DNA from: UBA1494_A sp963973975
GTDB lineage: Bacteria; Bacteroidota; Bacteroidia; Flavobacteriales_E; Vicingaceae
Assembly: GCA_963973975.1 (NCBI GenBank)
Contig: CAXBCF010000001.1
Span: 124,001 to 188,000, forward strand
Direction: 5' to 3'
Length of the DNA: 64,000 nucleotides
The notes beneath the pieces were generated by a model, which was given only the letters and a program-made list of their open reading frames with translations, was not told where the DNA came from and ran no database searches. Below, one piece after another: positions 8,073 to 18,100 of the stretch; position 1 is the first letter of the stretch; the number at the start of each line of letters is the position of its first letter. The translations under genes were made by a program, and so were the position numbers.

Positions 8073-10952
8073 TTAACCCAAAACCGCCTCTTCGTATTCT
8101 GAAATATCTGGGCAACTACAAACTAAATTTCTATCACCATAAGCGTCATCTACTCTTCTAACCGATGGCCAAAACTTATTACCAACAATGCTCGCAAGTG
8201 GGTATGCTGCTTTTTGACGACTGTATTCAAAATTCCAATCATCATTGATGCATAAATATTCAGGGTGAGGTGCGTGTTTTAAAACGTTTGCTTCTTTGTT
8301 AACGCTCCCATTTTCAATTTCTCTGATCTCATTTCGAATAGACTTCATAGAAGCTACAAAGCGGTCTAATTCTTCTAAACTTTCACTCTCTGTTGGCTCA
8401 ACCATTAAAGTTCCACTAACCGGAAAAGAAACCGTAGGTGCATGAAAGCCATAATCAATTAAGCGTTTAGCAATGTCTACAACTTCAATGTTGGCAGAGG
8501 CTTTAAATCCCCTACAATCTAAAATCATTTCGTGTGCAACAGTTTTATTCTCTCCTTGGTATAGCACAGGAAAATCATCTTCCAAAGCCTTTTTCAAGTA
8601 GTTAGCACTCAAAATTGCTGCTTGAGTAGATTCAGTTAATCCTTTTTCTCCTAACATTTTGATGTATGCATAAGAGATAAGTAAAACCAAGGCGCTTCCA
8701 TAAGGCGCTGCAGATATTGCAGGAATTGCTTTATCACCTCCTGTTGCAACTAATGGATTGGAAGGTAAAAATGGCGCTAAATGCTCCGCAACTCCAATTG
8801 GCCCCATACCTGGCCCACCACCTCCGTGAGGAATGGCAAAAGTTTTATGCAAATTCAAATGACAAACATCTGCTCCAATTCTAGCGGGGTTTGTTAATCC
8901 CACTTGTGCATTCATGTTTGCACCATCCATGTAAACTTGCCCACCATGTTGGTGAATCAAATCAGTGATTTCAATCACAGATGCTTCAAAAACCCCATGG
9001 GTAGATGGGTAAGTAATCATTAACGCAGCTAATTCATTGCTGTGTTTTTCTGCTTTTTCTTTTAAATCATTGAAATCAATGTTGCCATTTTCATCGCATT
9101 TTGTAACCACTACTCTCATTCCTGCCATTACTGCACTTGCAGGATTTGTTCCATGAGCAGAAGATGGAATTAAAGCAATGTTTCGATGATGGTCTCCTCT
9201 ACTAATGTGATAAGCTCTAATTACCATTAAGCCAGCAAATTCTCCTTGTGCACCAGAGTTAGGTTGCAAAGAAGTTTTGTAAAAGCCTGTGATTTCAGAT
9301 AAGTCACGCTCCAACTCATTTAGCATTTTCAAATAGCCATTTGTCTGAGCTTTTGGAGCAAAAGGATGAATGTTAGCAAATTCCGGCCAAGTTAGTGGCA
9401 TCAACTCTGTTGCCGCATTCAGTTTCATGGTACAAGAACCCAAAGGAATCATGCCATGAACCAATGAAAAATCTTTATTTTCTAAACGCTTTATGTAGCG
9501 CATCATCTCTGTTTCTGAATGAAATTTATTGAAAACAGGATGCGTTAAAAAATTACTTTTTCTTGTAAGCGAAGCTGTTAAAGGAGATTTTTCAATAACA
9601 GAATTAATTGCCGAAAAAGGTTTTTTTGCAAAATCAGCGAAGAGTTTTATTAAATCATTTAACTCGTGCAATTCTACAGTTTCATTTAAACTAAGTGCAA
9701 TGTGATGCTCATCTACTTGTCGAACATTAATTTCGTTTTCAAGTGCAAAATCAACGAATTCTTTGGCATTTCCCTCTCCAATTTTAACTTGAATGGTATC
9801 AAAATAATTTTGGGTCAGTACTTTATAACCCATTTCTTGAATGGATTCTGCCACCTGAACAGTGTATTGGTGAATTCCTGTAGCAATTCTTTTTATTCCG
9901 TTTTTACCATGATAGGCAGCATACATTCCCGCCATAACAGCCAATAAAACTTGAGCTGTACAAATATTTGAAGTTGCACGATCTCTTTTAATGTGTTGCT
10001 CTCTAGTTTGCAATGCCATTCTCAATGCCGCTTTCCCATCTGCATCAACAGACAAACCAATAATTCTTCCCGGAATATTTCTTTTAAAACGATCGCGAGT
10101 TGCGAAATAAGCAGCATGTGGTCCACCAAAACCAAGTGGAATTCCAAAACGTTGTGTACTTCCACAAACAATGTCAGCGCCCCATTCTCCTGGAGGTGTC
10201 AAAATTGCTAAACTCAATAAATCTGCTGAAAAAGTAACTAATGCTCCTCTTTCATGAAATTGGGTAACGAAATTGCCATAATCGAGTGCTTCTCCATTTT
10301 TGCCTGGGTACTGAAGCACCGCTCCAAAAACCTTTTGACTGAAATCAAATTTTTCAGGATTTCCTATCAATAATTCGATGCCCAAAGGTTGACTTCTCGT
10401 TAAAAGTAAGTCGATTGTCTGCGGAAAGCAGTTCTCATCGACAAACAAAGTAGAAACATTCTCGCTTTTTAAATCTTTTTCTCTGGAATTAAACATCAAC
10501 GTCATCGCTTCGGCTACTGCTGTTGGCTCATCCAATAAAGAAGCATTTGCCAAATCCATTGCCGTTAAATCAGTAACCATGGTTTGAAAATTCAACAAAG
10601 CTTCTAATCTACCTTGCGCAATTTCAGCTTGATAAGGCGTATAAGCTGTATACCATCCCGGATTTTCTAAAATATTTCTTTGAATTACAGCAGGGACTTT
10701 TGTTGGGTAATAACCCATTCCCAAATAAGTTTTATAAACTTTGTTTTCAGAAGCTATTTTTTTCAAATGATGAATGTATTGATACTCACTCATCGGCTCT
10801 GAAAGCTTCAACTTTTCACTTAATCGAATAGAAGACGGAATCGTCTTTTCAATTAAACTGTTAATGCTTTTTTCACCAATGCTCTCTAGCATCTTTTGGA
10901 TATCTTCCTGGCTTAAACCAATGTGTCTTTCACTGAAAGGAGATGAAGTCAT
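8073..10952 (-). CDS. gcvP: Glycine dehydrogenase (decarboxylating), P protein
   Basis: Full-length 959-residue homodimer-type P protein of the glycine cleavage system, which decarboxylates glycine on PLP and passes the aminomethyl group to lipoyl-GcvH. The N-terminal half carries YTPYQAEIAQGRLEALLNFQ. The catalytic C-terminal half carries HGTNPASA and the PLP lysine in LHKTFAIPHGGGGPG (about K703). Both halves are fused in one chain, unlike the split GcvPA/GcvPB. gcvT and gcvH are not in this window. It is divergent from kynU, with a TAnnTTTG box at 10976-10983. The assignment is unambiguous. Confidence 0.98.
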   Translation of the reverse strand: MTSSPFSERHIGLSQEDIQKMLESIGEKSINSLIEKTIPSSIRLSEKLKLSEPMSEYQYIHHLKKIASENKVYKTYLGMGYYPTKVPAVIQRNILENPGWYTAYTPYQAEIAQGRLEALLNFQTMVTDLTAMDLANASLLDEPTAVAEAMTLMFNSREKDLKSENVSTLFVDENCFPQTIDLLLTRSQPLGIELLIGNPEKFDFSQKVFGAVLQYPGKNGEALDYGNFVTQFHERGALVTFSADLLSLAILTPPGEWGADIVCGSTQRFGIPLGFGGPHAAYFATRDRFKRNIPGRIIGLSVDADGKAALRMALQTREQHIKRDRATSNICTAQVLLAVMAGMYAAYHGKNGIKRIATGIHQYTVQVAESIQEMGYKVLTQNYFDTIQVKIGEGNAKEFVDFALENEINVRQVDEHHIALSLNETVELHELNDLIKLFADFAKKPFSAINSVIEKSPLTASLTRKSNFLTHPVFNKFHSETEMMRYIKRLENKDFSLVHGMIPLGSCTMKLNAATELMPLTWPEFANIHPFAPKAQTNGYLKMLNELERDLSEITGFYKTSLQPNSGAQGEFAGLMVIRAYHISRGDHHRNIALIPSSAHGTNPASAVMAGMRVVVTKCDENGNIDFNDLKEKAEKHSNELAALMITYPSTHGVFEASVIEITDLIHQHGGQVYMDGANMNAQVGLTNPARIGADVCHLNLHKTFAIPHGGGGPGMGPIGVAEHLAPFLPSNPLVATGGDKAIPAISAAPYGSALVLLISYAYIKMLGEKGLTESTQAAILSANYLKKALEDDFPVLYQGENKTVAHEMILDCRGFKASANIEVVDIAKRLIDYGFHAPTVSFPVSGTLMVEPTESESLEELDRFVASMKSIRNEIREIENGSVNKEANVLKHAPHPEYLCINDDWNFEYSRQKAAYPLASIVGNKFWPSVRRVDDAYGDRNLVCSCPDISEYEEAVLG

Positions 10953-10975
10953 ATTTATGTTATTTTTGAGGTCTG

Positions 10976-10983
10976 CAAATATA
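10976..10983 (-). promoter_or_regulatory. -7 promoter box for gcvP
   Basis: Minus-strand TATATTTG is an exact TAnnTTTG match lying 23 bases upstream of the gcvP ATG (10952). No convincing TTG is seen at the -33 position. No glycine-riboswitch-like structure is apparent in the short leader. Confidence 0.4.
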
Positions 10984-11083
10984 ATTGAAACGCTTATTTT
11001 AACGTGTTAAATTCTCTAGATGAACAAAGGAAGTTTCTGAAAGTTTAATTATGCGATAAACGGCTGTAAATAAATTAGAAAGA

Positions 11084-12352
11084 ATGGATTTTAAATTGAG
11101 TTTAGATTACGCCAAAAGAGAAGACGAAAAGGATGTTTTAAAAAACTTTAGAACTAATTTTCTTTTTCCACAACACAATGGAAAAAATAAAATATATTTT
11201 ACTGGAAATTCCTTAGGACTTCAACCTAAAGAATCACTAGCTGCTTTGAAACAAGAATTAGATGATTGGGCAAAGTTTGGTGTTGACGGTCATTTTGAAG
11301 CTAAAAATCCTTGGTATTCCTACCATGAGCTTTTTAGAGAAAACCTCGCTAAGATTGTGGGAGCAAAAGAAACGGAAGTAACCGCAATGGGAGGTTTGAC
11401 AGGCAACCTTCATTTTTTAATGGTTTCTTTCTACAGGCCGACAGGAAAACGCACAAAAATACTCTGCGAAGGAAAAGCTTTTCCTTCCGATCAATATGCT
11501 TTGGAAAGTCAGGTGAAGTATCATGGGCTTTCAGCTGAAGAAAGCATTGTAGAATTGTTTCCAAGAGAAGGAGAATACCACCTTCGAGAAGAGGATATTT
11601 TGGCAAAAATAACAGAATTGAAAGACGAACTCGCCTTGGTAATGATTGGAGGTGTAAATTATTATACCGGACAATTGATGCCCATGGAAAGCATCACAAA
11701 AGCCGGGCATGAAGTAGGAGCTGTGGTTGGTTTTGATTTGGCGCATGCTGCTGGAAATGTTGAATTGCACTTGCATGATTGGGAGGTAGATTTTGCAGCT
11801 TGGTGTTCTTACAAATACCTCAACTCAGGACCTGGAAGTGTTGCAGGAATTTTTGTTCATGATAAACATGCAAACAATCCTGATTTACCACGCTTTGCAG
11901 GATGGTGGGGAACTCCTTCTGAAGGGCGATTTAAAATGACCAAAGGTTTTGTCCCTGCCTATGGCTCGGATGGTTGGCAATTGAGCAATGCACCTGTTTT
12001 GGCAATGGCTGTTCATAAATTAGCAATTGACTTGCACACAAAAGCAGGAATGAAACGTTTACTTGAGAAACAGCAAAAATTAACTGCTTATTTAGATTTT
12101 ACACTAAGTGAGCTTTCAAAAGAATTGAATAGCATTAAATTTGAAATCATAACCCCTAAAAAAAGAGGAGCACAGCTTTCTATCTTAACACATGGAAATG
12201 GAAAAGCACTATTTGATTATATGAGTCAGAATGGGGTTGTTGCCGATTGGAGAGAGCCAAACGTGATTCGAGTAGCTCCTGCTCCTATTTACAATTCTTT
12301 CAGTGATGTTTATGAATTTGGACAAATTATAAAAGCATTTAATACAATTTAA
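11084..12352 (+). CDS. kynU: Kynureninase
   Basis: A 422-residue PLP enzyme that hydrolyses kynurenine or 3-hydroxykynurenine to (3-hydroxy)anthranilate and alanine. Family features visible: IYFTGNSLGLQP near the N-terminus, NYYTGQLMPM, GFDLAHAAGNVEL with the PLP-contacting Asp, and the Schiff-base lysine K244 in WCSYKYLNSGPG. The length is normal. It is the first gene of a tight unit with kmo (2-bp gap). Together they suggest tryptophan catabolism toward 3-hydroxyanthranilate, used for NAD synthesis or carbon supply. The genes for tryptophan dioxygenase, formamidase and 3-hydroxyanthranilate dioxygenase are not in the window. Confidence 0.96.
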   Translation: MDFKLSLDYAKREDEKDVLKNFRTNFLFPQHNGKNKIYFTGNSLGLQPKESLAALKQELDDWAKFGVDGHFEAKNPWYSYHELFRENLAKIVGAKETEVTAMGGLTGNLHFLMVSFYRPTGKRTKILCEGKAFPSDQYALESQVKYHGLSAEESIVELFPREGEYHLREEDILAKITELKDELALVMIGGVNYYTGQLMPMESITKAGHEVGAVVGFDLAHAAGNVELHLHDWEVDFAAWCSYKYLNSGPGSVAGIFVHDKHANNPDLPRFAGWWGTPSEGRFKMTKGFVPAYGSDGWQLSNAPVLAMAVHKLAIDLHTKAGMKRLLEKQQKLTAYLDFTLSELSKELNSIKFEIITPKKRGAQLSILTHGNGKALFDYMSQNGVVADWREPNVIRVAPAPIYNSFSDVYEFGQIIKAFNTI

Positions 12353-12354
12353 AA

Positions 12355-13695
12355 ATGGAGAAAATTGCAATTATTGGAGCAGGACTGGTAGGTTCTTTGC
12401 AAGCCATCTACATGGCAAAAAAAGGTTACCAAGTAGCAGTTTACGAAGGTAGAAGCGACATGCGGAAGCAGGAAATGTCAGCAGGAAGATCGATTAATTT
12501 GGCTCTTTCGAATAGGGGTTGGAAAGCGCTGAGAGGAGTTGGCATTGAAGATGAGATTAAAAAAATGGCCATTCCAATGTCGGGAAGAATGATTCATGAC
12601 TTGGATGGAAATACAACTTATCAACCGTATGGTAAAGAAAATGAAGCCATTTATTCAGTAAGTAGAGGTGGCCTGAACCGTGTTCTAATGGAAATTGCTG
12701 ATTCATTTCAAAACGTAAACTTTCATTTTGAGCATCGCTGCTCGGATGTGGATTTGAAAAACAATCAAATCAGTTTCAAACAAAAGAATAGTTCAAAAAT
12801 TAGCATAGAGGCTGATCGAATTTTCGCTACTGATGGAGCATTTTCTGCAATAAGAAGCCGCCTTCAGCGCACCGATCGATTTAATTTTCAGCAATTCTAC
12901 CTCGAGCATGGATACAAAGAATTAAGCATACCTCCAGCAGCCGATGGCAGTCATCAATTAGAAAAAAATGCTTTGCATATTTGGCCAAGAGGAAACTATA
13001 TGTTAATTGCATTGGCTAATGAAGACGGGAGTTTTACCTGTACATTATTCTTCCCATTTGAGGGAAATCCATCTTTCGAAAGTTTAAAAACAGAGGAACA
13101 AGTTGTTCAGTTTTTTCAAGAGATTTTTCCAGATGTTTTGGCATTAATGCCCAATTTAAATAAAGAATATTTTGAAAATCCCACCGCTTCATTGGTGACA
13201 ATTCGCTGTTCTCCATGGAACTATAAAGATAAAATTTTATTAATGGGAGATGCCTCTCATGCCATTGTTCCTTTTTATGGTCAAGGAATGAATTCCGGCT
13301 TTGAAGATTGCAGTGTTTTTGATGAAATTTTCGAAAAAGAACAGCATAATTTTAAAACTGCCTTTCAAACTTTCTCCGAGCAACGTAAAAAAGATGCAGA
13401 TGCGATTTCAGATTTGGCATTGCAAAACTTTATTGAAATGCGCGATTTAGTTGGAGATCAAAACTTTCTTTTAAGAAAGAAAATTGAAAAGAAAATTCAT
13501 GAGAAACATCCGAATAAATGGATTCCGCTTTATTCTCAGGTAACTTTTAGTCACATCCCCTACTCTGAAGCACTTGCAGCAGGAAAAAGACAAGAAAAGA
13601 TAATGGATTGCATCATGGCTAAGGAGAACATTGAGCATATATGGGATTCTGAAGAAGTTGAAAAAGAAATATTAGAAATGGCTAAAAATGTATAA
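12355..13695 (+). CDS. kmo: Kynurenine 3-monooxygenase
   Basis: A 446-residue FAD-dependent aromatic hydroxylase converting kynurenine to 3-hydroxykynurenine with NADPH and O2. The N-terminal Rossmann motif is GAGLVGSLQA at residues 8-17. AGRSINLALSNRGW is the KMO-type substrate/FAD segment, and the second FAD motif is GDASHAIVPFYGQGMNSGFEDC. It starts 2 bp after kynU and supplies the 3-hydroxykynurenine that KynU prefers in many organisms. Its 3' end overlaps the next gene by 8 bp, suggesting one transcript. KMO is normally membrane-associated through its C-terminus; a weak hydrophobic stretch is all I can see here. Confidence 0.96.
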   Translation: MEKIAIIGAGLVGSLQAIYMAKKGYQVAVYEGRSDMRKQEMSAGRSINLALSNRGWKALRGVGIEDEIKKMAIPMSGRMIHDLDGNTTYQPYGKENEAIYSVSRGGLNRVLMEIADSFQNVNFHFEHRCSDVDLKNNQISFKQKNSSKISIEADRIFATDGAFSAIRSRLQRTDRFNFQQFYLEHGYKELSIPPAADGSHQLEKNALHIWPRGNYMLIALANEDGSFTCTLFFPFEGNPSFESLKTEEQVVQFFQEIFPDVLALMPNLNKEYFENPTASLVTIRCSPWNYKDKILLMGDASHAIVPFYGQGMNSGFEDCSVFDEIFEKEQHNFKTAFQTFSEQRKKDADAISDLALQNFIEMRDLVGDQNFLLRKKIEKKIHEKHPNKWIPLYSQVTFSHIPYSEALAAGKRQEKIMDCIMAKENIEHIWDSEEVEKEILEMAKNV

Positions 13696-14470
13696 AACTC
13701 CACTCTTCTTTTTATTACTTATTTTTTCTAGCCTCACTTATGCTCAGCTAAATAAAGATGTTTTCCCTTTGAATAGGGGATTTAAAAGAGGAGGACTTTA
13801 CATTTCACCTCAATTAACTACATCAATTGGCAGTAAGAGTGATGGCAACTATTCTGTGGTTGACACCAACTACGCTTATACCGTTGACGGTAAAGGAAAA
13901 TTGGCTTATGGATTAGAAGTTGGTTGGTTTCATTCATTTAAAAACCCGCTATTAATTCATTATTTAGAAGCCGGACTTTCTTACCGACTTTTTAAAGGGG
14001 AAGCGACTCACGATGGAACGCTGAGCAATCCATTGGGTAGCAGGAATTTTTTATCTGATAATAATTTTAGCAATCAATACATTGTTGCTTCGTTGCGTGC
14101 TGTAAATGCTAAACAATTAGGAAAATGGACATTTCTAAGCACAGCTTTAGGAGTTAACTTTAATTATGAGTTGGGAAATAGTTATGAGCGCTCAGCTCCT
14201 TACCCATTGCCTGAGGAGGAATTTCTCGGTCAAAATAGTTTACAAGTTCATTTACAGTTAGGAATTGGGTTTAGAGTGAGTAGGCAATTAATTATAATGC
14301 CGACCATTGAAAGCCCGTTAATCACAGCATATCCAACTGATGATATCAATCCTGCTTTTCCATTTTTCAGCACGAATTATCAACCCATAATTATTGGACT
14401 TAAATTTTTCTTTTTAAGAGAAGATCCTGAAAATTGCAATGCTCCAACTTATAAAGGATTGCAGCATTGA
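13688..14470 (+). CDS. Outer-membrane beta-barrel-like protein of unknown function
   Basis: A 260-residue protein with a clear signal peptide (MYKTPLFFLLLIFSSLTYAQ). The rest shows alternating aromatic/polar strands typical of small OmpA/OprF-like barrels: GLYISPQLTTSIG, YGLEVGWFHSF, YLEAGLSYRLF, and a strand-like ending at PIIIGLKFFF. The start overlaps kmo by 8 bp, so it is probably co-transcribed with the kynurenine genes, but nothing in the sequence ties it to tryptophan metabolites. Barrel topology is inferred from composition; no family was recognised. Confidence 0.7.
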   Translation: MYKTPLFFLLLIFSSLTYAQLNKDVFPLNRGFKRGGLYISPQLTTSIGSKSDGNYSVVDTNYAYTVDGKGKLAYGLEVGWFHSFKNPLLIHYLEAGLSYRLFKGEATHDGTLSNPLGSRNFLSDNNFSNQYIVASLRAVNAKQLGKWTFLSTALGVNFNYELGNSYERSAPYPLPEEEFLGQNSLQVHLQLGIGFRVSRQLIIMPTIESPLITAYPTDDINPAFPFFSTNYQPIIIGLKFFFLREDPENCNAPTYKGLQH

Positions 14471-14477
14471 TAATTTA

Positions 14478-15116
14478 TTAAACCAAAAAAGGATTGTGTT
14501 TCTTTTCTTCGCCAATTGTTGTTTCAGGACCGTGACCAGAATAAACAACCGTAGCTTCATCTAATACCAACAATTTCTCTTTTATATTCTTAATAAGGTC
14601 ATCATGATTGCCTCCTGGCAAATCAGTTCTACCAATACTTCTTTTAAATAAGGTGTCACCACCAATCATCCACTGTTGTTTGCGATTCAAAAAAACTAGG
14701 TGGTCTGGAGCATGCCCTGGCACAAAAATTACTTCTAATTCACCTTCTCCAAGTTCAATTTTATCTCCTTCTTTTAAAAAGTGACTTGCTTCTGGAGACT
14801 CATCGTAAGGAATTCCATAAAGCTTGGCAGAGTCTTTCGCAAGTTGAAACATATCGTAAGATGATTGATACAAATACAAGTCAATTTTATAGTTGTCCAT
14901 CACATAGTTGTTTCCCAAAATATGATCGATGTGGGCATGCGTGTTTAATAACTTTTTGGGTATTAACTTATTCTCTTCAATAAATTTTGACAATTCTTGT
15001 TGCTCGAAAACTTCCATGCAACCCGGGTCAATAATTAATGTATTTCCACGTTCATCAAACAATAAATAGGTGTTTTCTTGAAATGGATTGAAAGTGAACT
15101 TCTTTATTTGAATCAT
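14478..15116 (-). CDS. MBL-fold metallo-hydrolase (glyoxalase II-like)
   Basis: A 212-residue metallo-beta-lactamase-fold hydrolase. The zinc motif THAHIDHILG (HxHxDH) is near residues 57-66. Further ligands are the His in VPGHAPDHLVF, the Asp in GGDTLF and the terminal His in YSGHGPETT. It matches the short glyoxalase II-like/YcbL subfamily common in Bacteroidota, which hydrolyses thioesters such as S-lactoylglutathione analogues; the true substrate is unknown. The ATG at 15116 (MIQIKKF) is preferred over one seven codons upstream, because a -7 box at 15135-15142 would place transcription start near 15131, downstream of that alternative start. Confidence 0.85.
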   Translation of the reverse strand: MIQIKKFTFNPFQENTYLLFDERGNTLIIDPGCMEVFEQQELSKFIEENKLIPKKLLNTHAHIDHILGNNYVMDNYKIDLYLYQSSYDMFQLAKDSAKLYGIPYDESPEASHFLKEGDKIELGEGELEVIFVPGHAPDHLVFLNRKQQWMIGGDTLFKRSIGRTDLPGGNHDDLIKNIKEKLLVLDEATVVYSGHGPETTIGEEKKHNPFLV

Positions 15117-15134
15117 TGTTTGAACAGTTAGGTA

Positions 15135-15142
15135 CAAAGTTA
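15135..15142 (-). promoter_or_regulatory. -7 promoter box for the MBL-fold hydrolase
   Basis: Minus-strand TAACTTTG matches TAnnTTTG. It supports the start codon at 15116. On the other strand a one-mismatch box, TACTTTTA (15162-15169), may serve the divergent gene at 15190. Confidence 0.4.
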
Positions 15143-15189
15143 ATCAAATCACATAATTTCTTACTTTTATACTCCCATTAAATAAGCCT

Positions 15190-18100
15190 TTGAAACTTCG
15201 ACTTCAACACATTCTATTCTTTTCGATTGTTGCATTCAGTGCTTTGTTCAGTGAAAAAGCTTCTGCGCAATTTTACAATGGGACTCAAACTGAATTTGGG
15301 AAAAACAGAATACAATACGACGATTTTGAATGGCAATACTACCGCTTCAATAAATTTGAAACCTATTTCTACACCGGCGGAAAAGACCTAGCTGTTTACG
15401 CTGCCAATTATGCCAACGTCAGAATTAGAGAAATTGAAAAATTTTTAGACTTTTATTTAGATGATCGAATTCAGATCATCATTTACAATAAACAATCGCA
15501 TTATAGACAAAGTAACATAGGGCTTTCTTCTGATGAAAATTTTAATATTGGTGGAGTTAGCAAAATAGTTGGAAACAAACTATTCGTTTATTTCGAAGGG
15601 GATTACGCTCAATTTGACAGGCAATTAGATGCTGGAATAATCAATGTGTTGATTTATCAATTTATTTATGGTGGGAATTGGCGTGACGTGCTTCGTAACT
15701 CCGCAATGCTTCATCTGCCTGAATGGTATATTAATGGTTTAGTTTCATATTTATCAGACCCTAATAACCCATTAATAAACACCAAAATTAAAGATGGAAT
15801 AAACGAAAATCGCTATAAAAGATTTAATGGTTTAGAGAAAGAAGATGCAAAAATAGCAGGTCATGCAATGTGGCAATACATTGCTGAAACTTATGGGCCA
15901 AAAGTAGTAAGCGATATTTTGTACATGACTCGAGTTAGCAGAGAAATTGATGATGGATTTTTGTATGTTTTGGGTATTCCGTTTGAAGATTTATATGCCA
16001 ATTGGATCACTTTTTTTCAAGGGAAATATGCCTCCAAAAAAACAATCAAACCTGCTGAAAAAGGAGAGCCAGTTGATTTTAAAATCAGAAAAAACAGGCG
16101 CTATGAAAATTTTCAAACGAACTCAACCAATAATTACAGCATTTACTCAACCAACAAGTTAGGGAAATATAAAATTTATCTCTACGATAAAACCACTAAA
16201 AAACGCAAGAAAATCTTTGTTAATGAACGTAAGCTTGATCGAATTCAAGACTATTCTTATCCTGTTATGGCTTGGCATCCTTCAGGTGAATTGTTTTCTT
16301 TTATCATTGAAGACAAGGGTGAAATATTGCTTTACTCCTACCTCATCGAAGAAGAGAACTTAGCAGTAAAGCCCATTTTTAAAATGGAAAAAGTATTGAG
16401 CTACAACTATTTAAAAAATGGACAGCAACTTGTTTTTTCGGGTTTTAATGAAGGTCAAACAGACCTTTACCTTTATAACATTGTTGGAAATAGCCAAAAA
16501 AAATTGACAGATGATTTTTACGATGATTTGTTGCCTCAAGTAAATGAGGCTGGAAACAAAATCTTCTTTGTTTCTAACCGTCCGAACGACAGTCTGAATC
16601 AGCCACATAAAATTAACCGAAACTTAAAAGAGACAGACATTTTTGTTTACGATTTAACTAATTCTGAGGCGCCAATTAGCAGTATCACCAACACAGATGA
16701 TGATAATGAAACTGCTCCTTTAATGATTAATAACCAGTTGCATTATTTACTGCATGATGATTATACCACTAATCGATACGTAGCTAAATATGACAGTGCA
16801 ATTAGTAGAATTGACACCGTTATCCATTACAATTATTTCTACACTTCAAGTCTTGAAGACTTTTACGATCGAAACATTCTTTCTCAATATTCAAATTCTC
16901 CCAATTTAATTGATCAAATCTTTTATGAAAAGGGAAAGTATTCTTTGTATTTTAAGAAAACCGATATAGGAAATGAAAGAAGTAAAATGGATTTATTTCG
17001 TTCAGATTCCAATCAAATAAGGCAATACCGTGAAACTCAGAAAGAGTCATTTTTAGTTTTTGATCAGCTAGAACCAAAAAGAGAAATTGACATCAATGAT
17101 TATGAGTTTTCGGGTAGTAAAGGAAAGACTGATTCAGAACCTAAAAAACCAATAAGTCAACTTAGTAAAACTACAGAAACCGAAGAGCTTAAGTTTCCAA
17201 CACAAAGGCTTTACCGTAAAAATTTCAAAATAGATGAGTCTGTTTTACAATTAAATAACACCTTTATCAATCAACAATATCAGTTGTTTAATGGAGGACC
17301 ATTTGTTAATTCAGGATTAGGTGTTAATACTAAAATTGGAATTGTTGATTTAATGGAAGATCATCGAATTTATGGAGGATTTCGCTATGCTGGAGATTTA
17401 ATTGAATACTCTTTGAGTTACCAAAACTTGAAAAAACGACTCGATAAAGAGTACATGATTACGCGGACAAGAACAAGAAATACCAGTACTGCATTTCCTT
17501 TTGACATCAAAACTTTGAGGGGACTTGTGAGTTTATCCTGGCCATTTAGTGAAGTAACAAGCTTAAGAGGAATTGTATCAGTTAGAAATGACAAAATAGT
17601 ACCACTAGCAAGTGGAAGAGAAAACTTGGAGACACCCATTTTTAATGAATATTGGACTTCGGCTAAACTGGCGTATATTTTTGACAATACAAGAAATGTC
17701 GCTTTAAACATTCGATACGGAACTCGTTTCAAAATTTTTGCGGAGCATTATCAAATGGTTTTCAGTGAGCAAGAAGATTCAGAGTCTTCAGATTTAACAG
17801 TATTGGGATTTGACTTCAGGCATTACCAAAAATTGCATCGAGAAATTATATATGTTGCAAGAGCAGCTGGAAGTAGGTCTTTTGGAAGCAACCCACTAAT
17901 TTACTACATGGGAGGAGTTGATGAGTGGTGGAAATCAGACATTTTTGACCGTTCCACACCCATCGATTTTACTAGAAATTATGGTTTTCAGGCCCTAGCT
18001 GCAAACATGCGCGGTTTCTTACAAAATATTCGAAATGGAAATAACTTTATGTTGATCAATCAAGAAATTCGAGTTCCAGTTTTTTCTTATTTCATCAACC

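Noticed and set aside
9702..9947. Plus-strand open frame inside gcvP, with several similar ones in purL, ispG and the T9SS genes
   Set aside because: These are antisense shadows of long well-supported genes; their translations are low-complexity and match no family.
11031..11083. Promoter for kynU
   Set aside because: Only poor matches such as TAATTATG are present; no supportable TAnnTTTG box was found.
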